Source: Comamonadaceae bacterium (GTDB taxonomy: Bacteria > Pseudomonadota > Gammaproteobacteria > Burkholderiales > Burkholderiaceae_C). From it: a stretch of DNA of 33,485 bases. Position numbers and translations under genes: made by a program. How positions within the stretch are numbered: the first letter of the stretch is position 1; each line of letters opens with the position of its first letter. The DNA lies in the NCBI GenBank assembly GCA_013297985.1, contig JAAFIY010000036.1, positions 1 to 33,485 on the forward strand, written 5' to 3'. Below are positions 13,010-22,813 of the stretch, one piece after another. The notes beneath the pieces were generated by a model. The model was not told the origin of the DNA, ran no database searches, and worked only from the letters and a program-made list of their open reading frames with translations.

Positions 13010-15379
13010 TTGTACAACAAGAAATTTTTAACCCCCACCGGGCTCTTAGACGAAGTGCTGGGCACGGTGCAGGGCCACCGCGATGGCCACGGCTTCGTGG
13101 TCCGAGACGACGCCCAACCGGACATTTTCCTGCCCCCCAATGAAATGCGCGCGGTGCTGCACAACGACCGCGTCAAGGCGCGGGCTGTGCGCTTGGACCG
13201 CCGTGGTCGGCCCGAGGGCCGCGTGTTGGAGATTGTTGAGCGCCCCAAACAGCCGCTGATTGGCCGCCTGCTGCAAGAAAGCGGCGTGTGGCTGGTGGCG
13301 CTAGAAGACAAGCGTTACGGCCAAGATGTGTTGGTACCCAAGGGCGCCATGGGCAGCGCGCGCAGCGGCCAGGTGGTGTTGGTGGAGTTGACTGAGCCAC
13401 CTGCGCTCTTCGGCCAGCCGGTGGGCCGGGTAGTGGAAGTGCTGGGCGAGGTGGACGACCCCGGCATGGAAATCGAAATTGCGGTGCGCAAGTACAACGT
13501 GCCGCATGTGTTTTCAGATGCCTGCCTGGTGGCCACTCGCAAGCTGCCCGATGTGGTGCGCCCGGCCGACAAAAAGGGCCGCATCGATCTGACCGATGTA
13601 CCCTTGGTCACCATCGACGGCGAAGACGCCCGCGACTTTGACGACGCGGTGTACTGCCAGCCCGACAAGGTGGGCCGCGGCAAAGGCTGGCGCTTGTTGG
13701 TGGCCATTGCCGATGTGAGCCACTACGTGACCAGCGGTGGCGACATCGACACCGACGCCTACGACCGCGCCACCAGCGTGTACTTTCCGCGCCGCGTAAT
13801 CCCCATGCTGCCCGAGAAACTGTCCAACGGGCTGTGCTCGCTCAACCCCGATGTCGACCGGATGTGCATGGTGTGCGACATGCTCATCACCGCCAAGGGC
13901 GAAATCCACGCCTACCAGTTCTACCCGGCGGTGATGCACAGCCACGCGCGCTTTACCTACAGCGAAGTGGCGGCCATCTTGGGCAACACCCGCGGGCCCG
14001 AGGCCACCAAGCGGCGCGGCCGGGTCGCCGACCTCATCAATTTGCACGATGTGTATCGCGCGCTGCTGGCCAGCCGCACGCAGCGCGGCGCGGTGGACTT
14101 TGCGACCACTGAGACCCAGATCGTCTGCGACGAAAACGGTCGCATTGAGAAAATCGTAGGCCGCGAACGCACCGAGGCCCACCGACTGATTGAAGAGGCC
14201 ATGTTGGCGGCCAACGTGTGCTCTGCTGAATTCATTGCCCACCATGGCCACGCAGGGCTGTACCGGGTGCATGAAGGCCCCACGCCCGAGAAGCTGGACA
14301 TCTTGCGCAACTACTTGAAGGCCATGGGTGTCAGCGCTAGCCTGAGCGAAGATCCCGCCCCCGGCGAGTTCCAAGCCATCGCCCAGGGCACCGCCGACCG
14401 GCCCGACGCGACGCAGATTCACACCATGCTGCTGCGCTCGATGCAGCAGGCCATCTACACGCCCATCAACTCGGGGCACTTTGGCTTGGCCTATGAGGCC
14501 TACACCCACTTCACCAGCCCCATTCGGCGCTATCCCGATTTGCTGGTGCACCGGGTCATCAAGGGCATTTTGGCGGGGCAGCGCTATCGCTTGCCCAAAC
14601 TGCCGCTGCCGGGCGAGGCCGAAGTCAAGCTCGAGCGCCGCTTGGCCAAGCTCAAAGCGCAAAACGAGGCCTATACCCAGCAGCGCTCGGGCAAGCAAGA
14701 AGGCTTCAGCCACGCCCGGGCGGCCGCCCAAGCGCGGCTAGACCCCGACGTGATGGACTGGCAGGCTGCGGGCCTGCATTGCAGCGCCAATGAGCGCCGG
14801 GCAGATGAGGCCAGCCGCGACGTAGAAGCTTGGCTCAAGTGCCAATACATGCGCGAGCACCTCGGTGAAGAATTCCCCGGTGTGGTGAGCAGCGCTACCA
14901 GCTTTGGCCTGTTTGTCACGCTAGACACCATGTACGTCGAAGGCCTGGTGCACATCACCGAATTGGGCGGCGAATACTGGCGTTTTGACGAAGCCCGGCA
15001 AGAGCTGCGCGGCGAGCGCACCGGTATTCGCTACGGCATTGGTAGCAAGGTGCAGGTGCAAGTGAGCCGGGTGGATTTAGACGGCCGCAAGATTGACTTC
15101 CGCCTGGTGCCTGATGAACTGGATGCCCTGCGCCGTCAGACGCGCGACTCAGTCCGGCAGGGCGTTGATGGGCTCGAAGGCGGCGCGGCGGCACCCAAGG
15201 ATTCGGCGGCCAAGCCCGCGCGTACCAAGGGTGCTGACGCAGGCCTTGCTGCCACTAAAAAAGGGGCCAGCCGCAAGAAGGCCGCGAGCCCCTTGGACAA
15301 GACCGCACTCGCCAAAGGAAAACCAAGTACCGCCAAGGGCGCAGCAGCACCCCGGCGCGGCAAAGGTCGGCCGCGTTAG
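13010..15379 (+). CDS. rnr: RNase R, 3'-5' exoribonuclease, without the N-terminal HTH domain
   Basis: RNase R degrades structured RNA from the 3' end. I start at TTG 13010, which has AGGAAAG seven bases upstream; the frame is open further back only by reading through the tRNA-Leu gene. That gives 789 residues: cold-shock domains (about 15-150), the RNB catalytic domain with TIDGEDARDFDDAV (Asp203, 209, 211, 212, spaced as in the E. coli enzyme), an S1 domain (about 620-705) and a Lys/Ala-rich tail. Compared with E. coli from memory, about 70 residues, the N-terminal HTH, are missing. This may be lineage-typical or a local truncation at the tRNA junction. The product is otherwise intact, with all catalytic Asp residues. 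Confidence 0.93.
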   Translation: MYNKKFLTPTGLLDEVLGTVQGHRDGHGFVVRDDAQPDIFLPPNEMRAVLHNDRVKARAVRLDRRGRPEGRVLEIVERPKQPLIGRLLQESGVWLVALEDKRYGQDVLVPKGAMGSARSGQVVLVELTEPPALFGQPVGRVVEVLGEVDDPGMEIEIAVRKYNVPHVFSDACLVATRKLPDVVRPADKKGRIDLTDVPLVTIDGEDARDFDDAVYCQPDKVGRGKGWRLLVAIADVSHYVTSGGDIDTDAYDRATSVYFPRRVIPMLPEKLSNGLCSLNPDVDRMCMVCDMLITAKGEIHAYQFYPAVMHSHARFTYSEVAAILGNTRGPEATKRRGRVADLINLHDVYRALLASRTQRGAVDFATTETQIVCDENGRIEKIVGRERTEAHRLIEEAMLAANVCSAEFIAHHGHAGLYRVHEGPTPEKLDILRNYLKAMGVSASLSEDPAPGEFQAIAQGTADRPDATQIHTMLLRSMQQAIYTPINSGHFGLAYEAYTHFTSPIRRYPDLLVHRVIKGILAGQRYRLPKLPLPGEAEVKLERRLAKLKAQNEAYTQQRSGKQEGFSHARAAAQARLDPDVMDWQAAGLHCSANERRADEASRDVEAWLKCQYMREHLGEEFPGVVSSATSFGLFVTLDTMYVEGLVHITELGGEYWRFDEARQELRGERTGIRYGIGSKVQVQVSRVDLDGRKIDFRLVPDELDALRRQTRDSVRQGVDGLEGGAAAPKDSAAKPARTKGADAGLAATKKGASRKKAASPLDKTALAKGKPSTAKGAAAPRRGKGRPR

Positions 15380-15430
15380 GGCCTGGCCTGCGGCTGGTTT
15401 GTCTCAACACTCTTTCAACTCAACCTGCTT

Positions 15431-16195
15431 ATGGTCTCTTCTTCCTCTTCCCCTCGTGTGGCCGTCGTCACTGGCGCTGGCACTGGTATTGGCCGGGCTG
15501 TGGCGCTGGCGCTGCTTGCCGATGGCTACTGCGTGGCTTTGGCTGGTCGGCGTAGCCAACCGTTGCAATCGGTGGCCGATGAATCTGGCGCAGGCGAGCG
15601 CTGCTTGGTGGTGCCAACCAACGTGGCCGCAGAAGATTCTGTGGCGACCTTGTTTGCCAGCACGGTGCAACGCTGGGGGCGCGTTGACGTGCTGTTTAAC
15701 AACGCCGGTGTGGGTGCGCCGGCCGTTCCGATCGAAGACTTGGACTACGCCGCGTTTCGCAACGTGGTGGACATCAACCTGAACGGCATGTTTTTGTGCA
15801 TACGCGAGGCGTTTCGGGTGATGAAGGCGCAAACCCCCAAGGGTGGGCGCATCATCAACAACGGCAGCATTTCAGCCTATGCGCCAAGGCCCAATTCGAT
15901 TGCCTACACCAGCACCAAACACGCGGTGTCTGGCCTCACCCGCGCAGCCAGCTTGGACGGCCGGTTGCATGACATTGCAGTGGGCCAAATCGATATTGGC
16001 AACGCCGCCACCGACATGGCCGCCCGCATGGCCACCGGCGTACCGCAGGCCAACGGCCAAGTTGCCATTGAGCCCTTGATGGACGTTGCCGTTGTGGGCC
16101 AGAGCGTGTTGTACATGGCCAATTTACCGCTATCGGCCAATGTGCTGTTTCACACCGTGATGGCCACCCACATGCCCTTTGTGGGCCGGGGCTGA
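15431..16195 (+). CDS. SDR-family oxidoreductase
   Basis: This 254-residue protein is a classical short-chain dehydrogenase/reductase. It has the Rossmann nucleotide-binding motif TGAGTGIG near residues 15-22, the structural Asn-Asn-Ala-Gly about residue 95, the catalytic Ser in Asn-Gly-Ser-Ile-Ser, and Tyr-Thr-Ser-Thr-Lys carrying the catalytic Tyr and Lys. An Ala-Gly-Arg-Arg after the second strand hints at NADP preference. The substrate cannot be told. It follows rnr by about 50 bases on the same strand and converges on nnr, whose stop is 42 bases away. No terminator is evident between the two convergent genes. Confidence 0.88.
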   Translation: MVSSSSSPRVAVVTGAGTGIGRAVALALLADGYCVALAGRRSQPLQSVADESGAGERCLVVPTNVAAEDSVATLFASTVQRWGRVDVLFNNAGVGAPAVPIEDLDYAAFRNVVDINLNGMFLCIREAFRVMKAQTPKGGRIINNGSISAYAPRPNSIAYTSTKHAVSGLTRAASLDGRLHDIAVGQIDIGNAATDMAARMATGVPQANGQVAIEPLMDVAVVGQSVLYMANLPLSANVLFHTVMATHMPFVGRG

Positions 16196-16237
16196 TCGCT
16201 GCCCACTAGGCGCTCGATTGGGCGGGGCTCGGGCTGG

Positions 16238-17863
16238 TTACACGGGGTGCGCCGCGGCCGCCAGCGCACTGGCAGTCAGGGTGCCGGGGCCAGCCCAGTG
16301 CTCTGCCACGGCGCCGTGTGCAAACACCACGCCACACACCGCTTGAAGCCGTTCGGCGGCGCTGGCGTTGGCCAGCGTTCGGCCGGCCAAGGCAGCGCCA
16401 ATCCAGCCCGCCAGCGCATCGCCTGTCCCACCCGTAGCCAGCGCCGCGTTGCCGCTGGCGATGAGACGTGGCACTTCGCCGGGCGCTGCGACCACGCTGC
16501 CCGAGCCTTTGAGCACCACCACCGCCTGCCACCGCTCGGCCAGTTCTTGGGCGGCGCTCAGTCGGTTGCCCTGCACCTGTGCGGTGCTGCAGCTTAAGAG
16601 GCGTGCCGCTTCAAGTGGATGGGGTGTCATGACGGTGCGGCCCCAATCACGGCGGGCGCGGCAGGCTTCACGCCAGGCTGCATGGCGCAGGTCAGCGGTA
16701 TCGGCCAAGGCGTTGAGTGCGTCGGCATCCAGCACCGCCGTGGGCGCATGGGCCAAGGCATCTGCCAGGGCTTCGCGCACCAAGGCGCCGCCGCCGCAAC
16801 CGAGCACCGCAACGTGCGGCGACTGGGTGGCCCAAGGCAATTGAGCGGCGTCTAGTTGCATCAGTTCTGGCTGCGCTGGGTCTGCCGCTGCTTGGGGGCC
16901 TGTGAACTGGGCCACCCACACCCGACCCGCGCCGCCATGCAGGGCCGCGCGCGCTGCCAGCAGCGCCGCGCCACGCATCTGCGGCGCGCCGCCGATCACC
17001 CACACGTCGCCATGGCTGCCCTTGTGATTGCTGTGGGGCCGACGCGCCAAGGGCGCCAGCGGGTTTGGCTGCCAGAGCCAAGCGGCAACGGGGTCGTCGC
17101 CAGCGAGGTTGCACCCCAGGGCATCAAACCAAATCTGGCCGCAGGCGTCGCGGCCTGCAGCTGTAAACAGGCCTGGCTTGAGGCTGACCAAACTCAAGGT
17201 ATGTTTTAGGCCTGTTACACCCTGAAATAGGGCGGAAGTACCTATATTTTCTATAGCGTCTGGTTGACCCAGTTGGTCGGCAGGGTAGCTACCCGTGTCC
17301 GCGCTCAGGCCGCTGGGCAGATCCACCGCCAACTGCACGCACGGCGCTTGGCGCAGTTGCGCCAGGGCTTGCAGCCAGCGCGGGTCAGACTGTGGCGTCA
17401 GCGGCCGGGCGCCGATGCCCAAAAGCGCGTCCACCGCCAAGTCGTCGGGCGACAAAGGCGGTGCTTCATCTACCCAATGCAAGCGCCCAGCCCCAACTTG
17501 TTGGGCAGCCGCCTGCAAGGCCCGCTGGCTGGCTTGGATGTCCGCAGTGCCTGCTTGGGCGGGCTCAAACCAAGTCACCCAGGTCTCGATGCCCCAAGCC
17601 ACGAAATGGCTGGCCGCTTGCAGGCCATCACCGCCGTTGTGACCGGGCCCGCACAGCAGCCACACCCGCTGAGCATCGGGCGCCAGGGCGTGGCCCAACT
17701 GCGCCGCGCTCCAACCTGCGCGCCGCATCAGGGTGTGGGCTGGCAGGGCGGCTAGGTGGCGCTGTTCAATCAGGCGGGTGGTGGCCACGTCGAACAGGGG
17801 CCGTGTGGGGCCTGGCTGCAGCGCGGGCCCAGGCCCGCCAGACAAGATGCGCTGCGCGCTCAT
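16238..17863 (-). CDS. nnr: Bifunctional NAD(P)H-hydrate repair enzyme Nnr
   Basis: Nnr repairs damaged NADH and NADPH. The N-terminal epimerase domain (about 25-250, CGPGHNGGDG at 71-80, DLPSGLSADTG at 181-191) interconverts the R and S hydrates. The C-terminal ADP-dependent dehydratase domain (about 275-541) restores NAD(P)H, with HGDVWVIGGA, Met-Thr-Pro-His-Pro, Lys-Gly-Ser-Gly and ATGGTGDALAG. An insertion of roughly 25 residues (about 192-220) sits between the DLPSGL motif and the His-Thr-Leu-Ser-Leu strand. It contains the in-frame palindromic repeat that codes for AIENIG (203-208). The gene starts 13 bases after dadA ends and is probably co-transcribed. The Ile codons within the insertion are ATA, unlike the surrounding codon use. 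Confidence 0.93.
   Translation of the reverse strand: MSAQRILSGGPGPALQPGPTRPLFDVATTRLIEQRHLAALPAHTLMRRAGWSAAQLGHALAPDAQRVWLLCGPGHNGGDGLQAASHFVAWGIETWVTWFEPAQAGTADIQASQRALQAAAQQVGAGRLHWVDEAPPLSPDDLAVDALLGIGARPLTPQSDPRWLQALAQLRQAPCVQLAVDLPSGLSADTGSYPADQLGQPDAIENIGTSALFQGVTGLKHTLSLVSLKPGLFTAAGRDACGQIWFDALGCNLAGDDPVAAWLWQPNPLAPLARRPHSNHKGSHGDVWVIGGAPQMRGAALLAARAALHGGAGRVWVAQFTGPQAAADPAQPELMQLDAAQLPWATQSPHVAVLGCGGGALVREALADALAHAPTAVLDADALNALADTADLRHAAWREACRARRDWGRTVMTPHPLEAARLLSCSTAQVQGNRLSAAQELAERWQAVVVLKGSGSVVAAPGEVPRLIASGNAALATGGTGDALAGWIGAALAGRTLANASAAERLQAVCGVVFAHGAVAEHWAGPGTLTASALAAAAHPV
17241..17257 (-). repeat. 17-base palindromic repeat, copy 3, inside nnr
   Basis: On the nnr coding strand it reads GCTATAGAAAATATAGG and is translated as Ala-Ile-Glu-Asn-Ile-Gly (residues 203-208), in the same phase as the copy in dxr. 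It lies in an AT-rich stretch of about 50 bases within GC-rich coding sequence and in a segment that looks inserted relative to the usual Nnr epimerase domain. Confidence 0.75.
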
Positions 17864-17876
17864 GGCGTGTGGGCCC

Positions 17877-19157
17877 TTACAGCGCTAGCACCCGCTGCAG
17901 GTCGAGTCCTTCCAGGTCCACCCCTGGATCGCGCCCCGCCACCCGGTCGGCCAAGGCGCGGGCGGATCCGCAAGACAGCGCCCAGCCGCTGGAGCCGTGC
18001 CCCAAATTCAGCCACAGGCCGGGCAGGCCGCTCGCGCCAATGATGGGCGGGCCGTCGGGCAGCATGGGGCGGGCGCCTTTCCATTCTTGCCAGACGGCGT
18101 CGCGGCGCACAGCGCCGGGAAACCAATCACCCAGCACCTTGTATAGCGTGTGCAAAGCGGCTGGGCGGCGTTCGTCAGCTTGCCCGCCAATGTCAGCCGA
18201 ACCCGCCACCCGCACCCGTTGGCCCAGACGCGAAATGGCGACCTTGAAGCGTTCATCCATCACCGCGCTAATGGGGGCGTTCATGCCTTCGGCGATGGGT
18301 GCGCTGACCGAATAACCATGCACACCCACCAGCGGCAAGCGCAGGCCGCAGTCGGCCAGCAGCTGGGCCGATGCCAGACCGGCGCACAGCACCACCGCAT
18401 CAAAGCTTTCAGTGCCGGGGGTCTGCGATGCCGCATCGGGCCCCAGGGCCTGTAGCGCCAAGCGCGTCGGGGTACCGGTGCTCAATGCCGCCACCCGGGT
18501 TTGGAAGCGAAAGGTGACCCCGGCCGCCTGGGCTGCGGCCTTTAGCAGCAGCGTGAATTGACGGCAATTGCCTACTTCGTCACGCGGGAGGTGAATGGCG
18601 CCAAACAGGGCTTGTTCAGGATTCAGGGCGGGCTCAATCCGCCGCGCGGCTTGGGCGTCCAGCTGAAAATGCACCGCGCCGGCTTCGCGCAGCACGGCCA
18701 GGCTAGGCTCCACTGCTTTGGCCTCAGCCACGGTGCGCAACAGCACCATGTAGCCGTCGGACCGCTCGTATTGCAGGTGCAAGCGCTGGGTGATCAGGTG
18801 CAGGCGCTGCTGGCTGTAAAACGCCAGACGCTGCAGCCGCCGACGATTAGCCAAGTAAATGTCGGGCTCACAGGCGCTCCAAAAGCGTCGCATCCAACCT
18901 AGCTCAGCCATTGACAAGGGCCAGCAAACCCGCACCGGTGAATGCGCCTGCCACATCATGCGCAAGACTTTGGCGGGCATGCCGGGCGCCGCCCAGGGCG
19001 TCACATAGCCCGGCGCCACCACCCCAGCGTTGGCGAAGCTGGTGCCCTCTGCGGCGGCTGAATTGCTGTCGAACACCGTCACCTCATGGCCGTCTTCACA
19101 CAGCTCCCAGGCTGTGGTCACGCCCACCACCCCAGCGCCAATTACCGCGATGCGCAT
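17877..19157 (-). CDS. dadA: D-amino acid dehydrogenase, FAD-dependent
   Basis: DadA oxidises D-amino acids, chiefly D-alanine, to 2-oxo acids and passes electrons to the respiratory chain at the inner face of the membrane. The 426 residues begin with a GAGVVG dinucleotide-binding motif (7-12), then Phe-Asp-Ser at the end of strand 2 and a SFANAGVV segment typical of DadA. The C-terminal FAD site has Gly-Leu-Trp-Leu-Asn-Leu-Gly-His-Gly-Ser-Ser-Gly-Trp. It is upstream of nnr by 13 bases on the same strand. The alanine racemase often linked to dadA is not visible here. The family assignment is strong; substrate preference is taken from the family. Confidence 0.92.
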   Translation of the reverse strand: MRIAVIGAGVVGVTTAWELCEDGHEVTVFDSNSAAAEGTSFANAGVVAPGYVTPWAAPGMPAKVLRMMWQAHSPVRVCWPLSMAELGWMRRFWSACEPDIYLANRRRLQRLAFYSQQRLHLITQRLHLQYERSDGYMVLLRTVAEAKAVEPSLAVLREAGAVHFQLDAQAARRIEPALNPEQALFGAIHLPRDEVGNCRQFTLLLKAAAQAAGVTFRFQTRVAALSTGTPTRLALQALGPDAASQTPGTESFDAVVLCAGLASAQLLADCGLRLPLVGVHGYSVSAPIAEGMNAPISAVMDERFKVAISRLGQRVRVAGSADIGGQADERRPAALHTLYKVLGDWFPGAVRRDAVWQEWKGARPMLPDGPPIIGASGLPGLWLNLGHGSSGWALSCGSARALADRVAGRDPGVDLEGLDLQRVLAL

Positions 19158-19570
19158 GCAAGGCTCCTGCTTTCAACAATCCAACCGCAGCCGACGGCGG
19201 TGAGGGCGCACAAACTGGCAGAGCAGGTCGAGACAAATCGGGTCATGAAGGAGAGCAAAAGCCTTTGGCCAAGGGACGGGGACAAACTGGCTTGAGGGTA
19301 AGCACGGAGGTGTCAGGTTATACTCGACGGGTTTTGCTGATTGCGCCGCGCAGACATGGGGTTTGCACAGGCAACAGCATCACCGGTGGACACGGCCAAC
19401 TTGGCGCGCCTTTAGGGCGTGGCGTGATAGGCCTCACCGATTCGCGAACCGGCGAATTTCTGCATGGGGGTGCTAACCCGAATGCAGATCCTCAAGGTGT
19501 TGTGGGCCGTTTGATAGCGGTGCGCAATGAGCCGCCGAGTTCAAGACCTAACCTGATGGAGTTGTGAATC
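19158..19570. other. 413-base intergenic region between dadA and rpsB
   Basis: No convincing gene is seen. The first ~130 bases must hold the dadA promoter on the minus strand, and the right part is a long leader of rpsB of about 240 bases. The leader contains inverted stretches, for example TTCGC/GCGAA around 19441-19461. In related bacteria ribosomal protein S2 binds its own leader; whether it does here cannot be told from sequence alone. Confidence 0.45.
19292..19324 (+). promoter_or_regulatory. Candidate rpsB promoter
   Basis: TATACT at 19319-19324 is a good -10 box. TTGAGG at 19292-19297 is the best -35 match but lies 21 bases upstream, longer than the usual 17; the position at normal spacing (GGGTAA) is poor. 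Transcription from here would give a leader of about 240 bases before the rpsB start. Confidence 0.4.
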
Positions 19571-20329
19571 ATGAACATGCGTGACATGCTGGAAGCCGGT
19601 GTGCACTTTGGCCACCAAACCCGCTTTTGGAACCCGAAGATGGCCCCGTACCTCTTCGGTTCCCGCAACAAAATCCACATCATCAACTTGGAGAAGTCGC
19701 TTCCGCTGTTTGAAGCGTCAGCCAAGTTTGCCCGCCAACTGGTGGCCAACCGCGGCACCATTTTGTTTGTCGGCACCAAGCGCCAGGCGCGCGACACCGT
19801 GGCCGCTGAAGCACAGCGCGCGGGCATGCCCTTTGTGGATCAGCGTTGGTTGGGCGGCATGCTCACCAACTTCAAGACGGTGAAGATTTCGCTCAAGCGC
19901 TTGAAAGACCTCAAAGCCCAACAAGAAGCAGGCTTGGAAGGCATGAGCAAGAAAGAACAGCTCACCTTTACCCGTGAACTGGAAAAGCTCGAAAAAGACA
20001 TCGGCGGCATCCAAGACATGGGCGCGCTGCCCGATGCGCTGTTTGTGATCGACGTTGGCTTTCACAAGATTGCTGTGGCCGAAGCCAAGAAGCTGGGCAT
20101 TCCGATCATCGGCGTGGTGGACTCCAACCACTCCCCCGAAGGCATCGACTACGTGATTCCCGGCAACGACGACTCGGCCAAGGCTGTGGCGCTGTACGCC
20201 AAGGGCATGGCCGATGCGGTGCTGGAAGGCAAGTCTGCTGCGGTAACCGAAGTGGTTCGCGCGGTTAGCGACGAAGCCAATGCCGACGGCGACGAGTTTG
20301 TAGAAGTGCAAGAGGGCAGCAACGCCTAA
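19571..20329 (+). CDS. rpsB: 30S ribosomal protein S2
   Basis: The 252-residue protein matches S2 throughout: [24 protein letters not shown] at the start region, the Ile-Ile-Asn-Leu-Glu-Lys segment, [10 protein letters not shown], and [13 protein letters not shown]. S2 assembles late on the small subunit and is needed for S1 binding. GGAG nine bases upstream fixes the start. The acidic C-terminus is typical of betaproteobacterial S2. It opens the large operon-like cluster and is separated from tsf by a terminator-like hairpin. Confidence 0.98.
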   Translation: MNMRDMLEAGVHFGHQTRFWNPKMAPYLFGSRNKIHIINLEKSLPLFEASAKFARQLVANRGTILFVGTKRQARDTVAAEAQRAGMPFVDQRWLGGMLTNFKTVKISLKRLKDLKAQQEAGLEGMSKKEQLTFTRELEKLEKDIGGIQDMGALPDALFVIDVGFHKIAVAEAKKLGIPIIGVVDSNHSPEGIDYVIPGNDDSAKAVALYAKGMADAVLEGKSAAVTEVVRAVSDEANADGDEFVEVQEGSNA

Positions 20330-20372
20330 GGCGTACGTCATTTGCCCTGGCTGCGCCGCGTGGCATGACAAG

Positions 20373-20395
20373 GGGGCTCGCGGAGCCCCTTTTTT
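20373..20395 (+). terminator. Rho-independent terminator or attenuator between rpsB and tsf
   Basis: GGGGCTC (20373-20379) and GAGCCCC (20383-20389) form a perfect 7-bp stem with a GCG loop, followed by six T residues. It lies 44 bases after the rpsB stop and would reduce readthrough to tsf, as expected for a higher need for S2 than for EF-Ts. Confidence 0.85.
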
Positions 20396-20452
20396 GAATC
20401 TGCGTGGCGCCACGCACCTGTTTTTGAATCGAATTTGACGGAGAAATCACTC

Positions 20453-21376
20453 ATGACCGCCATCACCGCATCCATGGTCGCCGAACTGCGCGGTAAGACC
20501 GACGCTCCCATGATGGAATGCAAGAAGGCCTTGACTGAAGCCGCTGGCGACATGTCGCGTGCCGAAGAAATCCTGCGCGTCAAGCTGGGCAATAAGGCCA
20601 GCAAGGCGGCCGCCCGCATCACCGCAGAAGGTGTGGTGACTAGCTGTATTGAAGGTAATGTGGGCGCCCTGCTTGAAGTGAATTGCGAAACCGACTTCGT
20701 GTCTAAAAACGACAGCTTTTTGGCCCTGGCGGGCGCGGCCGCGCAGCTGATCGTGAAGCACAACCCCGCCGATTTGGCGGCGATGGGTGCGCTGGCCTAC
20801 AGCCAAGACGGCTTTGGTCCCACGGTGGAAGACGTGCGCAAGGGCCTGATCGGCAAGATTGGCGAAAACATGTCCTTTCGCCGCTTCAAACGTTTTGCGA
20901 CGGCGCCCAAACTGGTGAGTTATCTGCACGGCACCCGCATTGGCGTGATGGTGGAGTTCTCGGGTGAAGACGCTGCTGCCAAAGACGTGGCGATGCACGT
21001 GGCGGCCATGAAGCCGGTGTCGCTCACCTCCAACGAAGTGCCCACCGAGCTGATCGAAAAAGAGCGCGCTGTGGCCGTGGGCAAAGCCGAAGCGGACCGC
21101 TTGGCCGCGCAAGAAGCGGGCAAGCCCGCGCAATCGGCCGAGATCGTGGCCAAGCGCGTGGAAGGCGCCGTGCAGAAATACCTCAAAGAGGTGTCGCTGT
21201 TCAACCAGCCCTTTGTCAAGAACGACAAGCAGACCGTCGAGCAGATGCTCAAGGCAGCGGGCACCACCGTTAGCGGCTTCACGCTGTACGTGGTGGGCGA
21301 GGGCATTGAAAAGAAGGTCGACGATTTCGCTGCAGAAGTGGCGGCTCAAGTGGCCGCTGCCAAGGCCGCGCAGTAA
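20453..21376 (+). CDS. tsf: Elongation factor Ts
   Basis: EF-Ts releases GDP from EF-Tu. The start is the ATG at 20453, with GGAG about nine bases upstream; an upstream TTG adds six residues but lacks support. The 307 residues show the N-terminal UBA-like domain with [17 protein letters not shown], the EF-Tu-contacting [10 protein letters not shown] motif, and the core and coiled-coil regions in order, ending with an Ala-rich helix. Length and domain order are normal for the order Burkholderiales. It stands between rpsB and pyrH as in most Proteobacteria. Confidence 0.98.
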   Translation: MTAITASMVAELRGKTDAPMMECKKALTEAAGDMSRAEEILRVKLGNKASKAAARITAEGVVTSCIEGNVGALLEVNCETDFVSKNDSFLALAGAAAQLIVKHNPADLAAMGALAYSQDGFGPTVEDVRKGLIGKIGENMSFRRFKRFATAPKLVSYLHGTRIGVMVEFSGEDAAAKDVAMHVAAMKPVSLTSNEVPTELIEKERAVAVGKAEADRLAAQEAGKPAQSAEIVAKRVEGAVQKYLKEVSLFNQPFVKNDKQTVEQMLKAAGTTVSGFTLYVVGEGIEKKVDDFAAEVAAQVAAAKAAQ

Positions 21377-21442
21377 GCTGTCGATTGTTTGTGTGTGGGC
21401 TCTGTGGCCAGAGCCGAAGACCTTTGCACGGAGCCCTTGCCA

Positions 21443-22168
21443 ATGCCTGAATCGGCCCCCGTTTATCGCCGCGTGCTGTTGAAGCTCTCGGGTGAGTCGC
21501 TCATGGGTGACGACGCCTTTGGCATCAACCGGGCCACCATCGTGCGCATGGTCGACGAGATCGCCGAGGTCACCCGCATGGGGGTGCAACTGGCGGTGGT
21601 GATTGGCGGCGGCAACATTTTTCGGGGCATGGCGGGCGGCGCGGTCGGCATGGACCGTGCCACTGCTGACTACATGGGCATGCTGGCCACGGTGATGAAT
21701 TCATTGGCGCTGGCCGATGCGATGAACAAGTCTGGCCTGATTGCGCGGGTGATGTCTGCGATTGCCATTGAGCAGGTGGTCGAGCCCTATGTGCGCCCCA
21801 AGGCCTTGCAGTACCTGGAAGAAGGCAAAGTGGTGGTGTTTGCTGCGGGCACCGGCAACCCGTTTTTCACCACCGACACGGCTGCCGCCTTGCGCGGCGC
21901 AGAGATTGGTGCCGAGGTGGTACTCAAAGCCACCAAGGTGGACGGCGTGTACACGGCCGACCCCATGAAAGACCCTAGCGCCACCCGGTTCGCGCAGTTG
22001 TCGTTTGATGAAGCCATGTCGCGCAATCTGGGCATCATGGATGCCACTGCTTTTGCCTTGTGTCGCGACCAGAAGTTACCGATCAAGGTGTTTTCAATCC
22101 TCAAGCATGGTGCGCTCAAACGCGTGGTGCTGGGGCAAGACGAAGGCACGCTGGTGTTTGTCGGGTAG
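21443..22168 (+). CDS. pyrH: Uridylate kinase (UMP kinase)
   Basis: PyrH phosphorylates UMP to UDP with ATP, in pyrimidine nucleotide synthesis. I start at [10 protein letters not shown] (21443), with GGAG nine bases upstream. The 241 residues have the amino-acid kinase fold: [11 protein letters not shown] at the start for phosphate binding, [10 protein letters not shown], Asp-Tyr-Met-Gly-Met-Leu-Ala-Thr, [10 protein letters not shown] and a Lys-Ala-Thr-Lys-Val-Asp-Gly-Val-Tyr segment with the ATP and UMP contacts. It is 66 bases after tsf and before frr, in the standard order. Confidence 0.98.
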   Translation: MPESAPVYRRVLLKLSGESLMGDDAFGINRATIVRMVDEIAEVTRMGVQLAVVIGGGNIFRGMAGGAVGMDRATADYMGMLATVMNSLALADAMNKSGLIARVMSAIAIEQVVEPYVRPKALQYLEEGKVVVFAAGTGNPFFTTDTAAALRGAEIGAEVVLKATKVDGVYTADPMKDPSATRFAQLSFDEAMSRNLGIMDATAFALCRDQKLPIKVFSILKHGALKRVVLGQDEGTLVFVG

Positions 22169-22211
22169 GCATTCAGGGCCACTTGCACACCGGTCACCAG
22201 GAGACATAAAA

Positions 22212-22778
22212 ATGCCCACAACGATTGCCGACATCAAAAAGAACTCTGACGCCAAGATGGATCAGTCCATCGACGCGTTCAAGAACCATTTGTCCAAGGT
22301 GCGCACGGGGCGCGCCAACCCGGCTTTGCTCGATTCGGTGCAAGTGGAGTACTACGGCTCCCACGTACCTTTAAGCCAAGTGGCCAACGTATCGCTTTTG
22401 GACGCCCGCACCATCAGCGTGCAGCCATGGGAAAAGGGCATGGGCGCCAAAATCGAAAAAGCCATTCGCGAAAGCGATCTGGGCCTGAACCCAGCGAGCA
22501 TGGGTGACCTGATCCGCGTCCCGTTGCCGCCCATGTCTGAAGAGCGCCGCCGCGAACTGACCAAGGTGGTGCGCACCGAGGCTGAAGCCGCCAAGGTGGC
22601 AGTGCGCAACTTGCGCCGTGATGCCAATGAGGCGGTGAAGAAGCTCGTCAAAGACAAGGTCGCCACCGAAGACGACCAAAAGCGCGCCGAAGCCGATATC
22701 CAAAAAACCACCGACCGCCACATCGCCGAAATTGACAAGCTAACCGCTGCCAAGGAAGCCGACATCATGTCGGTTTGA
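22212..22778 (+). CDS. frr: Ribosome recycling factor
   Basis: RRF splits post-termination ribosomes together with EF-G. The start at 22212 has AGGAGA directly upstream. The 188 residues match the family: Lys-Met-Asp-Gln-Ser-Ile-Asp, [11 protein letters not shown], the Tyr-Tyr-Gly domain 2 region, and [11 protein letters not shown] leading to the long C-terminal three-helix bundle. The stop is close to the uppS reading frame and the two may be translationally linked. Confidence 0.98.
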   Translation: MPTTIADIKKNSDAKMDQSIDAFKNHLSKVRTGRANPALLDSVQVEYYGSHVPLSQVANVSLLDARTISVQPWEKGMGAKIEKAIRESDLGLNPASMGDLIRVPLPPMSEERRRELTKVVRTEAEAAKVAVRNLRRDANEAVKKLVKDKVATEDDQKRAEADIQKTTDRHIAEIDKLTAAKEADIMSV

Positions 22779-22813
22779 CGCAGCGCCTGCGTCGCTTGTT
22801 TGTTCCCACTGCG

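Noticed and set aside
13514-14731. 405-codon minus-strand frame opposite rnr
   Set aside because: Antisense shadow of the RNB domain; composition typical of out-of-frame high-GC coding sequence.
20447-21589. 380-codon minus-strand frame opposite tsf and pyrH
   Set aside because: His/Gly-rich shadow spanning two certain genes and their gap.
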